A DNA stretch of 64,000 nucleotides, from positions 129,501 to 193,500 of the forward strand of contig JACEFZ010022384.1 in assembly GCA_014155875.1 (NCBI GenBank), read 5' to 3'. A program made the position numbers and the translations under genes. A model generated the notes under the pieces. The model saw nothing but the letters and a program-made list of their open reading frames with translations, searched no databases and was not told the DNA's origin. Shown here one piece after another: positions 44,101 through 55,229 of the stretch. Source of the DNA: Cepaea nemoralis. Its lineage: Eukaryota > Mollusca > Gastropoda > Stylommatophora > Helicidae. Position 1 is the stretch's first letter. Every line of letters starts with the position of its first letter.

Positions 44101-47100
44101 AAACATTTGTCCTCTGTGATCATCATCAGTCATGTGCCATGTCACGTGGCACAGATGATCATGTTACTTTATAAACATTTGTCCTCTGTGATCATCATCA
44201 TCATGTGCCATGTCACGTGGCACAGATGATCATGTTACTTTATAAACATTTGTTCTCTGTGATCATCATCATCATGTGCCATGTCACGTGGCACAGATGA
44301 TCATGTTACTTTATAAACATTTGTCCTCTGTGATCATCATCGTCATGTTGCCATGTCACGTGGCACAGATGATCATGTTATTTTATAAACATTTGTCTCT
44401 CTGTGATCATCATCAGTCATGTGCCATGTCACGTGGCACAGATGATCATGTTACTTTATAAACATTTGTCCTCTGTGATCATCATCGTCATGTGCCATGT
44501 CACGTGGCACAGATGATCATGTTACTTTATAAACATTTGTCCTCTGTGATCATCATCATCATGTGCCATGTCACGTGGCACAGATGATCATGTTATTTTA
44601 TAAACATTTGTTCTCTGTGATCATCATCATCATGTGCCCATGTCACGTGGCACAGATGATCATGTTACTTTATAAACATTTGTCCTCTGTGATCATCATC
44701 ATCATGTTGTCATGTCACGTGGCAACAGATGATCATGTTACTTTATAAACATTTGTTCTCTGTGATCATCATCATCATGTGCCATGTCACGTGGCACAGA
44801 TGATCATGTTACTTTATAAACATTGTCCTCTGTGATCATCATCGTCATGTGCCATGTCACGTGGCACAGATGATCATGTTACTTTATAAACATTTGTCCT
44901 CTGTGATCATCATCGTCATGTGCCATGTCACGTGGCACAGATGATCATGTTACTTTATAAACATTTGTCCTCTGTGATCATCATCGTCATGTGCCATGTC
45001 ACGTGGCACAGATGATCATGTTACTTTATAAACATTTGTCCTCTGTGATCATCATCATCATGTGCCATGTCACGTGGCACAGATGATCATGTTACTTTAT
45101 AAACATTTGTTCTCTGTGATCATCATCGTCATGTGCCATGTCACGTGGCACAGATGATCATGTTACTTTATAAACATTTGTCCTCTGTGATCATCATCGT
45201 CATGTGCCATGTCACGTGGCACAGATGATCATGTTACTTTATAAACATTTGTTCTCTGTGATCATCATCGTCATGTGCCATGTCACGTGGCACAGATGAT
45301 CATGTTATTTTATAAACATTTGTCCTCTGTGATCATCATCGTCATGTGCCATGTCACGTGGCACAGATGATCATGTTACTTTATAAACATTTGTTCTCTG
45401 TGATCATCATCATCATGTGCCATGTCACGTGGCACAGATGATCATGTTACTTTATAAACATTTGTTCTCTGTGATCATCATCGTCATGTGCCATGTCACG
45501 TGGCACAGATGATCATGTTATTTTATAAACATTTGTCCTCTGTGATCATCATCATCATGTGTCATGTCACGTGGCACAGATGATCATGTTACTTTATAAA
45601 CATTTGTCCTCTGTGATCATCATCATCATGTGCCATGTCACGTGGCACAGATGATCATGTTATTTTATAAACATTTGTCCTCTGTGATCATCATCGTCAT
45701 GTGCCATGTCACGTGGCACAGATGATCATGTTATTTTATAAACATTTGTCCTCTGTGATCATCATCATCATGTGCCATGTCACGTGGCACAGATGATCAT
45801 GTTACTTTATAAACATTTGTTCTCTGTGATCATCATCATCATGTGTCATGTCATGTGGCACAGATGATCATGTTATTTTATAAACATTTGTTCTCTGTGA
45901 TCATCATCATCATGTGCCATGTCACGTGGCACAGATGATCATGTTATTTTATAAACATTTGTCCTCTGTGATCATCATCGTCATGTGCCATGTCACGTGG
46001 CACAGATGATCATGTTATTTTATAAACATTTGTCCTCTGTGATCATCATCGTCATGTGCCATGTCACGTGGCACAGATGATCATGTTATTTTATAAACAT
46101 TTGTCCTCTGTGATCATCATCGTCATGTGCCATGTCACGTGGCACAGATGATCATGTTATTTTATAAACATTTGTCCTCTGTGATCATCATCGTCATGTG
46201 CCATGTCACGTGGCACAGATGATCATGTTATTTTATAAACATTTGTCCTCTGTGATCATCATCATCATGTGCCATGTCACGTGGCACAGATGATCATGTT
46301 ACTTTATAAACATTTGTCCTCTGTGATCATCATCATCATGTGCCATGTCACGTGGCACAGATGATCATGTTACTTTATAAACATTTGTTCTCTGTGATCA
46401 TCATCATCATGTGCCATGTCACGTGGCACAGATGATCATGTTATTTTATAAACATTTGTCCTCTGTGATCATCATCATCATGTGCTATGTCACGTGGCAC
46501 AGATGATCATGTTATTTTATAAACATTTGTCCTCTGTGATCATCATCGTCATGTGCCATGTCACGTGGCACAGATGATCATGTTATTTTATAAACATTTG
46601 TTCTCTGTGATCATCATCATCATGTGCCATGTCACGTGGCACAGATGATCATGTTATTTTATAAACATTTGTCCTCTGTGATCATCATCATCATGTGCCA
46701 TGTCACGTGGCACAGATGATCATGTTACTTTATAAACATTTGTTCTCTGTGATCATCATCGTCATGTGCCATGTCACGTGGCACAGATGATCATGTTACT
46801 TTATAAACATTTGTCCTCTGTGATCATCATCATCATGTGCCATGTCACGTGGCACAGATGATCATGTTACTTTATAAACATTTGTTCTCTGTGATCATCA
46901 TCGTCATGTGCCATGTCACGTGGCACAGATGATCATGTTACTTTATAAACATTTGTCCTCTGTGATCATCATCATCATGTGCCATGTCACGTGGCACAGA
47001 TGATCATGTTATTTTATAAACATTTGTTCTCTGTGATCATCATCGTCATGTGCCATGTCACGTGGCACAGATGATCATGTTACTTTATAAACATTTGTCC

Positions 47101-47195
47101 TCTGTGATCATCATCATCATGTGCCATGTCACGTGGCACAGATGATCATGTTATTTTATAAACATTTGTCCTCTGTGATCATCATCATCATGTGC
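38138..47195. repeat. 71 bp satellite, about 127 copies, each with a CACGTG hairpin
   Basis: Period 71 bp (for example GTCACGTGGC at 38164 and 38235). Unit: GTCACGTGGCACAGATGATC, ATGTTACTTTATAAACATTT, GTTCTCTGTGATCATCATCA, TCATGTGCCAT. GTGCCA...TGGCAC pair around CACG. Three positions vary in patches (GTTACTTT/GTTATTTT, TGTTCTC/TGTCCTC, CATCATC/CATCGTC). A block at 43260-44830 has many single-base indels. The right end runs directly into a retrotransposon 3' end at 47196. Confidence 0.98.
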
Positions 47196-47605
47196 TATGC
47201 CAGTAAGCGTGGGCGGTTCATGTTTCGCCATCTTACACGATCACCAGAGTCATGGATCAGCTCTGTGTTTTTGTCCCGATCATGCCATGTGGTCACAGCA
47301 TCCAGATACTTACTTCTCTGCCTTCCCCTTGTTCTTTTTCCCTCAATCTTGCCAGTTGTCACCAAGTTCTCTAGTTTATTTCTTCTCATAAATGTACCCA
47401 AAACAATTTGACTGTCTACGTCTAATTTCTCTAATCAGTTTACGATCTTCATTTGTTTCTTGAAGGACTTGTTCATTGGTTTTTCTGTCCATCCATGGTA
47501 TTCTTTGCATTCTCCTCAGAAACCACATTTTCACAGCAATCAGATGTTTTTCAGCATGTCTGCTCATCGTCCACATTTCAGATCCATACAAAAGTGTATA
47601 CAGTC
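47196..47605 (-). mobile_element. Non-LTR retrotransposon RT C-terminal relic (family 2)
   Basis: Reverse frame: MYGSEMWTMSRHAEKHLIAV, MWFLRRMQRIPWMDRKTNEQ, DAVTTWHDRDKNTELIHDSG. Its 3' terminus (CGTGGGCGGTTCATG side) joins the 71 bp satellite. Confidence 0.85.
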
Positions 47606-47689
47606 TGCCAGACCTAAGTTTTAACTATTAAGTCTGATGCACTCAGGTGTTCCGGTCTTCTAAGCTCTGAAAAGGGGGTCTATCTATCA

Positions 47690-47835
47690 GAGTGAACGAA
47701 CGAACAAACTTTATTTTCAAAGGGTCACAAATTGGGCATGCAGGCCTGTCTTACATTCTGCCCTTTCAATCAATCATCTTTCGTTCATCAGTTGTGCATG
47801 TTACATTCACATAGGAATAATACATGAATGTTGTA
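47690..47835 (-). mobile_element. LINE family D 3' end, reversed
   Basis: GAACGAACGAACAAACTTTA, TTTTCAAAGGGTCACAAATT, GGCATGCAGGCCTGTCTTAC. Same family as 27370-27485 and 58434-58550. Confidence 0.75.
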
Positions 47836-47839
47836 AACA

Positions 47840-48944
47840 TAAACAATGCCTCCATCCATCCATCGTGTGCCAGCCGATAAGCGTGGGCGGTCATGTTCTG
47901 TCATCTCACTCGATCACCAGAGTCGTGGATCAGATCTGTGTTTCTGTCTCGACCATGCCACGTGGCCAAGCCATCCAGGTATTTATTTCTCGGTCTTCCC
48001 CTTGGTCTCTTCTCTTCGATCTTGCCAGTTGTCACCAAGTTCTCCAAGTCATTTCTTCTCATGACATGTCCAAAAAATTTTGACTGTCTACGTCTAATGT
48101 CTCTAATAAGTTTACGATCTTCATTTGTTTCTTGAAGGACTTGTTCATTGGTTTTTCTGTCTGTCCATGGTATTCTTTGCATTTTCCTCAGAAACCACAT
48201 TTCCACATCCATCAGATGTTTTTCAGCTTGTCTGCTCATTGTCCACGCTTCACATCCATACAAAAGTGCAGGTTCTATGTAGCACTTCAACACTCTTTTT
48301 TTAATTTCAGTTAATATCTTTTAGGTCAGTATGTTTTTCATCTTGCAAAAGGCTACCTTCGCAATGGCACTTCTTGTTCTAATCTCTTAAAGGCATCTCC
48401 CATCAGATTTTATGACTGTTCCGAGATAACTGTTTAAGAATACTCCATTTACTCGTATATCACATTCTGGTATTTCCATCTTGCCAGTGATGACCATAAT
48501 CTGTGTCTTCTTACTATTCAGTTATAACCCTAGTAGTTCACTGTATGCAACAACCGCATCTACTAAATGTTGCAGGTCCTGTTCATTGTCTGCAATCAAG
48601 ACTGTATCATCTGAATATCTAATGTTATTGATGTATCTTCCCCCCAATGTTGATTCCTTCCATATCTTCAATATTTCTGAAAATATTTTCACTGTACAGG
48701 GAAAACAGATCTGGAGACATTATCATCCCTGTCTCACACCTCTTTTAATAGGCTGATATTGACCTGCTTCGTTCTCAATTCTGATGGCAGCTTGTTGTTT
48801 CCAATATATGTTTTTTTTACAAGTCTAAGGTCTTTTCCATCAATTTGTAGTTCTTTGCTGACATCTTGAAATAATATTTCCATATTGGACAATGCATCAA
48901 ATCTGTTCTTTACCTCTATGTTGAACTTATCTTTTTGGTATTGA
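47840..48944 (-). pseudogene. Reverse transcriptase relic with YSDD active site (family 2)
   Basis: The longest RT remnant here. Reading leftward on the minus strand: a fingers region (ELQIDGKDLRLVKKTYIGN), the catalytic palm INNIRYSDDTVLIADNEQD at about 48590-48640, NSKKTQIMVITGKMEIPE, then the thumb/C-terminal part IEPALLYGCEAWTMSRQAEK through RGRPRNKYLDGLATWHGRDR. Stops and shifts break it (for example in the RQG region at 48730-48740). The Asp-Asp pair of the RT active site is intact in sequence. The endonuclease domain is absent. It is cut at 48945 by the + strand RNase H segment. Confidence 0.85.
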
Positions 48945-49821
48945 GAAAAAGAACACTCAGCATGAAACCGAAAGAAGAGAAATAACCCTAAACTACATAA
49001 AAGAACATTACCCAAGCAGGAATTGGACCCATGCATATACAGATGGATCAGCCAAAAATTCAATAGAGAATGGAGGAGGAGGAATTCTCCTAAATTTAAA
49101 AAATGGAGTGAAAAAAACACATTCAATGGCAACTGGAAAATTTTCAAGTAACTTCAAAGCGGAGGTAGAGGCTTTGAAAACTGCAGCAGAAATGCTCCTG
49201 ATGGAGGAAAATAAAGAGAAGCAAATAGCTATCTTCACAGATGCAAAGTCAGCTGTCTCAATACTCAAGAGCAATAACAGCACAGAACTAACTGACCTAA
49301 GAGCAGCACTCCATGGTCTATGCCAGAAATCCAAAAAAGTTGTAATACAGTGGATCCCATCACATTGCAGTATACCTGGAAACGAAGAGGCTGACAGACT
49401 GGCAAAAGAGGGCGGACGACTACCACAGCCTGACATAGACATAACCTATAATGAGGCAAAGAGGTTAATAAAAAGCACTTATAGAACCAAATGGGAATCT
49501 GAGCATCCAGGCCATCAGAAGGATGATGCATATTACAAACTCGACCGAAGAGAACAAGTAGCAATCTTCAGACTCCGCACAGGACATAACAGGCTGAAAT
49601 ACCACTTGTTCAATAAACTAAAGATAGGAGATACCGATGAATGTAATTGTAGAACTGGAAAAATGACAGCAAAACATTTGCTGCAGGATTGCCCAACGTA
49701 TGCAGAACAGAGAAAGATATTTTGGCCCACACCTGCTTCATTTGAGGACAAGCTCTATGGAGATATCAACAAGCTCAAGTTGACCACAGCTTACTTTAAC
49801 TACATACAGGTTGACATTTAA
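48945..49821 (+). pseudogene. Retrotransposon RNase H domain and C-terminus, 5'-truncated
   Basis: The open frame runs from the stop at 48922-48924 to TAA at 49819-49821. RNase H active-site residues are all visible: Asp in AYTDGSAKNS (49030-49060), Glu in NFKAEVEALK (about 49150), Asp in IAIFTDAKSAVS (about 49230) and the final Asp in HCSIPGNEEADRLAKEGG (49363-49415). After it come a conserved LRTGHNRLKYHLFNKLK, a Cys-His segment (CNCRTGKMTAKHLLQDCP) and the ending FWPTPASFEDKLYG, typical of the C-terminus of jockey/CR1-like polyproteins in molluscs. No RT precedes it on this strand, so it is a 5'-truncated copy that inserted in the opposite orientation to 47840-48944. Confidence 0.88.
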
Positions 49822-49847
49822 AGGTGCATGAAGACCCAGAGGCATGA

Positions 49848-50215
49848 AATGGAATATTGCTTGGATAGCAAATCCATTATGTGGAAAGTCCAAATCGAAA
49901 GCTCGCTGTGTGGGCTTCATAAAAGGTGGAAAAGTGTCCTAGTGGCACGAAATGGAATATTGCTTGGATAGCAAATCCATTACGTGGAAAGTCCGAATCA
50001 AAAGCCCATTGTGTGGGCTTCATAAAAGGTGGAAAAGTGTCCTAGTGGCATGAAATGGAATATTGCTTGGATAGCAAATCCATTACGTGGAAAGTCTGTA
50101 TCTAAAGCCCACTGTGTGGACTTCATAAAAGGTGGAAAAGTGTCCTAGTGGCACGAAATGGAATATTGCTTGGATAGCAAATCCATTACATGGAAAGTCC
50201 AAATCGAAAGCTCAC
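49848..50215 (+). repeat. 103 bp tandem repeat in the retrotransposon 3' UTR, about 3.6 copies
   Basis: GGAATATTGCTTGGATAGCA recurs at 49851, 49954, 50057 and 50160 (103 bp). The first unit begins right after the RNase H stop codon, so it belongs to that element. Confidence 0.92.
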
Positions 50216-50676
50216 TGTGTGGATGTCATCTGCAGACTGCATACTTCTGGTTTCCGGAAGAACAGCCTATGGTGAACGGAAGGCCCAATATACGGAAGTG
50301 AGGCTAAGCAGCCATGTGCAGGACGTGACGATTCCTTGGGTAAGCCCAGTACCAGAGCGCTATGTATCGGCTCTGCAATTATGGAAGCCTCCTTGGATGG
50401 CGGGGAATGCCCATGGTCTGCCCCTGCCTTCCCTTGAGGGCTGACCAGGATCTTTGGCTGTTCTATATGGACCAGCTGGGATGGGGGATAACACCACAAC
50501 AGTGAGAGTCAAACGTCCTAAGAAACCCCCGGGAAGGTTAACCCGGTCAACAAATGCCCGCAGAAGTCGGATGTGTCGGCCTAACGGCGCAAGAACGCAG
50601 CTCTGCTGTAAACAGGCACAACGCAATCACATCCAAAAAAAAAACTCCGGATGAACGAAGAAGAAGAACTTATCTT
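50216..50676 (+). mobile_element. LINE 3' region ending in the family C tail
   Basis: 50216-50520 is unassigned, GC-richer sequence with an open frame (ATGGGGGATAACACCACAAC onward reads MGDNTTTVRVKRPKKPPG) that runs into the family C unit at 50527-50676 (GGGAAGGTTAACCCGGTCAA ... AACTCCGGATGAACG, (GAA)n). This longer copy suggests that the family C SINE shares its body with a LINE. Confidence 0.55.
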
Positions 50677-50744
50677 TTATCTCGTCACTCTTCAGTGCCC
50701 GTAGATCAAAGTTTGTTGCATATTACCATGTTATGAGATATGCA

Positions 50745-52200
50745 GACATGTACATACGTACATTCATAAACACACATGCACACATACATATCTGCATTCA
50801 TACTTAATCATTTGCACAAACTCTCACAGTTGTGCACACACTCAATAACATACACACTCCCTCGCATATACTGCATGTACACATACATACACAAACATAC
50901 ACACATACATACACACACATTAGTTAGTCGACAGAGCATCCTCATTGCACATCAAACCATTCAGTCCATAAGCGCTCCTCAGCAAATCCTGCAGCGTGTA
51001 GCGGCTCACGACACCAATTCTGTGCTGGTTTATTAATCTTCTTTGGCTTCCTACGTAGTGTTCTTGTTTGGCAACACCTCTTTTAATTTACTGTTCTCGC
51101 AGCCTGACCATGGTTGTAGATTCACAGTCATCACATACATACGCACATATATACACGCACTTATACACATATACACATGTATACACACACATACACACCT
51201 ACATGCAGACCCATACATTCATACACACATACACACACACAAACATACACACACAAACATACACACACCCATATACACACATACACACATGTACTCACAC
51301 ATAAACACATGTACTCACACATAAACACACATACACACATATTCACACATACACACAAACACACACACAAACATACACACATACGAACATACACACATAC
51401 ATACACACATTCACACACATACATCCATACACATACATACACACAAACATAATCAAACACACACATAATACACACATACACACACATATATCCATACACA
51501 CATACACATACACACACATACGCACACAAACATACACACTCACATATACACACATGCAAACACATATACGAACATGCACACATAAATATATATACACACA
51601 TACATCCATAAACACATATAAACACACACATAGACACACATACACACACCCACCCATCCACCCACACACACACTCATACATCTAGACACATACACGGTGC
51701 CTCACAAAATCACTAAACTAATATGACCTCCCACACTTTACACACAAATACACACTCCCTCGTATACACTGCATGCATTCACACATACACACACACACAA
51801 ACATATACACATACATATACAAACTTACACACACATATACGCATACACATACGCATACACATGCACACACACACATACACACACACACATATACACGCAC
51901 ACACACATATACAAACACCTACATGCATACACACCCATACACACACACACTTACACACACATACATACACACATACATACACACATGTACACACACATAA
52001 ACACACTCACACACACATAAACACACATGCACACACACACAAGCACACATACACATACATACACCCGCATACACACATACATGCACATACACCCACATAC
52101 ATACACATACACACATAAAAACACACTTATAGACACACATACATACACCCACCTATCCACCCACACACATACTCACACATCTAGATATATACACGCTGTT
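50745..52200. repeat. (CACATA)n-rich low-complexity block in two parts
   Basis: Mixed ACACAT/ACATAC runs at 50745-50930 and 51140-52200. A non-repetitive island at 50930-51130 has GTTAGTCGACAGAGCATCC and GCAAATCCTGCAGCG. CACACTCCCTCGTATACACTG (51750) also occurs near 50860, so the block has grown by larger duplications as well. All His/Thr- or Val/Cys-rich frames are artefacts. Confidence 0.95.
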
Positions 52201-52209
52201 TCACATAAT

Positions 52210-52600
52210 TACTAAAACTAATCTGAACAAACTCCCACACTTTACACACACATACACTGACTATTATTGTGAGCATCCTCACAAAAATGGACAAAATTGT
52301 GAAAAAATTGAAAAACATGGAAAAAGTGGAAAAATGGTGAAAATGAAAAAAAAATATATGTCATACATTGCACGACCAGTGCTGGAACATCACATCTGCT
52401 TAGAAGCATAATACTGTATAACTAGGTCATGACCTAGCACAGCACCTTCAGACTGGCTGGAATTAGGCCAAGGTCATGTTTCCTCATGGGGGTTAGGTAT
52501 TTTATTGTCAACAGATTCTAACTCAGTGCTCAGAGGAAAAGGCTCAGACATTAAATAGCATCAAACCATAAATATGAAATTATTTCAAATTTTAATTCTC
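52210..52600. other. Intron 11, fragment related to 25245-25345
   Basis: AACTAGGTCATGACCTAGCA and GGTCATGTTTCCTCATGGG (52425-52500) resemble 25250-25330 (AACTAGGTCATGATTCAGCC, GGTCATGTCTCCTCTGC). Probably a shared retroelement relic; not identified further. Confidence 0.35.
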
Positions 52601-52609
52601 ATATCAAAT

Positions 52610-52700
52610 TATGTCTGATATAAAATTATGTCAGTCTGATGTCGTATTTTGTCAGTCCGATATCAAATTATGTCAGTCTGATGTCAAATTATGTCAGAGC
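52610..52700. repeat. 21 bp tandem repeat, about 4 copies
   Basis: TTATGTCAGTCTGATGTCAAA-type units (7 codons, LCQSDIK on the + strand). Confidence 0.8.
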
Positions 52701-52719
52701 TTTCATGTTAAATTAAAAT

Positions 52720-53000
52720 GTCTTCTACTTCTTGTTCTCTTCCTCCATTTATCTCAGAGAAGCTTATATGGATCTTTTGTGCATTCTTTTGATTTTGCTG
52801 TGTGGGTTGGCCTTCATTTCTCTAATGTTGTTCGTAATACCATCATTCCATCTTTTATGTGGTCTTCATCTTGCTCTGTCTCTATCATATTTCTTCAATC
52901 TGGTTCTTTGTGGTAGATGACACCAGGGCATTTTTGTGAGGTGGCCAAACCTTTTAATATGTTGTCCTTTAATAAATTCCATGACCGGTCTTCATAATTA
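52720..53000 (-). mobile_element. Retrotransposon 3'-region relic (family 1-like)
   Basis: TTGTTCTCTTCCTCCATTTA, ATCATTCCATCTTTTATGTGG and GGTGGCCAAACCTTTTAATA follow the layout of 8380-8620 and 11440-11665. Strongly decayed. Confidence 0.5.
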
Positions 53001-53268
53001 TTCTGGTCAAGATGGCAGAGTAAACATCACCGACAGCGATTGGTGACAATAATTCTGGATTTTATGTGCCATAAATGTGTCATGATGTATTTAAAATTAA
53101 AATGCAACATCTGTTAAATAGAATTGTGTCAAAACTGTGGAATAAAATGTTCATCCACAATGGATGCACGTAAACACATGGTCATTTCCACCATCATGCA
53201 CCACTTGACATCTGTTGTAATGATACTGTCTCTAATTTCAGTGATTCTTTTATTGGTTTATTTTTCAG

Positions 53269-53336
53269 GCATGATAATGAAGATCCTGATTCGGCAATGG
53301 CTGGACTTGCTTCTACTCCATCAAATACTGGCAGAG
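53269..53336 (+). CDS. Exon 12, short linker before the membrane anchor
   Basis: Acceptor TTATTTTTCAG at 53258-53268 and donor GGCAGAG|GTGAGC at 53336/53337. 68 nt; it enters in phase 2 (completing Arg from exon 11) and leaves in phase 1. It encodes HDNEDPDSAMAGLASTPSN and TGR. It is separated from exon 11 by 15.7 kb of satellite and transposon sequence and from exon 13 by 4.6 kb. Assignment rests on phase agreement on both sides and two good splice sites. Confidence 0.75.
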
Positions 53337-53380
53337 GTGAGCAAAGGCCTTGACTTTTGACTGTGTGATTGTGCCATTTT

Positions 53381-53786
53381 AGCTTAGTTTAGTTTAGTCG
53401 TTGGATCAACATCACGGCACACAGTTTAACCCATAAGTGCTCCGTTTTCCTGTTAACTCAAACCTGAGTCTGGAGAAACTCAGCTCAATGCACGAACTCC
53501 GTTGCATCGGCGAGGATCCTGAAATACTTTGGGTAGATTTTTAACTCGAAATTTTGCCCGGCCAGCGCAGTTAGGCTACTCTTTTTCGATTTCCAACTGC
53601 CAAGGGATATTTTACGTGCGCAACAATACATACGGGCGTCCGATCTCACTACGCAGAGACCAGGGGAAATTTTATTACTGGAAGTCCAGGTGGATTTTTA
53701 AAATAAATCCCGGTCCTCACCGCGGCCTGAACCCGGGACCTCCAGCACTCGAGGCGGACACCATACCCCGAGACCACTCAGCCCCC
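53381..53786 (-). mobile_element. SINE family D (tRNA-derived) with 13 bp target duplication
   Basis: Minus strand head GGGGGCTGAGTGGTCTCGGG (A box) and GGTCCCGGGTTCAGGCCGCG (B box). Body of about 330 bp, then an (ACTAA)n-like tail. Flanked by GATTGTGCCATTT at 53367-53379 and 53787-53799. It inserted 44 bases after the exon 12 donor. Confidence 0.9.
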
Positions 53787-53849
53787 GATTGTGCCATTTC
53801 AATTAGGTCTAAAAATGCATAAAGGTAAACTCTTCTCTCTCTCTCTCTC

Positions 53850-54465
53850 TTTCACCCCGTTCCTCCATTGGAGCACATGTCCTCAATTAACTCATTCCCA
53901 ACCGTTCTATCCTTAGCTATTCCATGCGGCTCTGTCCATATCCTTCTCCTATTATTCATTTTTATTGCCACTTCACTTCTTCATTTTTTGGAGGTCTTCC
54001 TCTGTTTCTTTTGCCTTGTTGTTTCCAGACAAAAGCCTTCTCAGTTATGCTATTCTCAGGTTTTCTCTACGTACGCCCTATCCAACCACAACATCTTTCC
54101 TTCACCTCATGGTTCACTGGTAGTTGTTTAGTTCTCCCCATGAGCTCCACATGTGCAATTCTATCATACAATTTTAGTCTTATTTTGTGCAGATATAAAT
54201 TAATTAATAGCCATAGTGTTTTTGTTTGTTTGTGGTAGTAATATTTGTTGTTCTGTATATTTCTGATCCACACTATGCTACAGATAGATTTAACTTTAAA
54301 AATGAATATTCTATGTTTAGTGCTAAGTTTAATTTCTTTTGACTTATTTTCTAGTGCTATAAAGGCTCCTCTGATCTTCTGTATGTTTATTCTTATATCT
54401 CTATCTATTCCCTTATATTTGTCTCCATTGTTACATAAACACGTGTATGATTCCACCTCTTGAAG
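53850..54465 (-). mobile_element. Non-LTR RT C-terminal relic (family 3)
   Basis: The reverse frame 54456-54067 includes DRDIRINIQKIRGAFIALEN, HRIFIFKVKSICSIVWIRN and LKLYDRIAHVELMGRTKQLP. This is the thumb and C-terminal region of another RT family (compare the common 'R-I-x-KAR-x-AF' and 'DRI-x-N-x-EL' layout). The left part is frameshifted. Confidence 0.75.
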
Positions 54466-54748
54466 TGAGGTTTAACCAAGGGAGATTGGGTTATCATTTG
54501 CTTCATTTATTCTCATTAGCATAGAGAGAAAACAAAGGTAGACAAATCCAGAATGCCCAGTCGCCATAGCGCCTTGTGTTCAGATGTTTCCATGGCTTTC
54601 TTAGCTCTGTGTTTTGCAATAGAATATGCTGACTCATGACAAAAAAGGCACTGAAACTTAAATTATGTTTAGTTTTGTCTCCCCTGAAGGAAACAGAAAT
54701 GAAATTAATAAAAATTTTATATAATAGCATCATCATCATCATCCAGTA

Positions 54749-55222
54749 CAGTGGTTCTCAACCTTTTTTGGCCCGTGCCCCCCCCTTCACCATATTTTCA
54801 GAACGTGATACCCCCCCCCCCTTTCATATTTACTACCTAAAAATTTGGCCCGTGCCCCCTTCACCACATGTTCAGAACGTCACACCCCCCCCCCCCCCCC
54901 CTTTCCCCCTTTTTGAATTCCTACCTAAAAATTCCCCTCCCCTTCCTGCCCCTACACAGTACACGCAATAATGGAAGCACATACCAAAACAAGTCTAGAT
55001 GTCCACATAAAACATGATTTGTGGGTTTACTTACTTTATAAAATGAATTTTAGAAGGGATAAGACGTACAGAACCGTAAAGTATGAAGGGAAAAACAATA
55101 TCAAGTAATCGGTTCTTGTATTAACGCGATCTTGAAATAATCTTCATTCTCTCCCTCCCTCCTGGAAACCCTAAATTGGGGGGGGGGGGGGGGGGAAATT
55201 CCCCACCGGTTGAGAACCACTG
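54749..55222. mobile_element. hAT-type MITE with 8 bp target duplication
   Basis: Ends CAGTGGTTCTCAACCTTTTT and GGTTGAGAACCACTG are inverted; flanks are ATCCAGTA and ATCTAGTA (7/8). Inside are C-rich and G-rich runs (54800-54902, 55178-55194) and no transposase. Confidence 0.85.
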
Positions 55223-55229
55223 ATCTAGT

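Noticed and set aside
38138..47195. CRISPR-like array (regular 71 bp spacing)
   Set aside because: The whole 71 bp unit is repeated with no unique spacers, and the context is a eukaryotic intron.
50745..52200. His/Thr-rich and Val/Cys-rich proteins
   Set aside because: Translation of a CACATA simple repeat in several frames on both strands.
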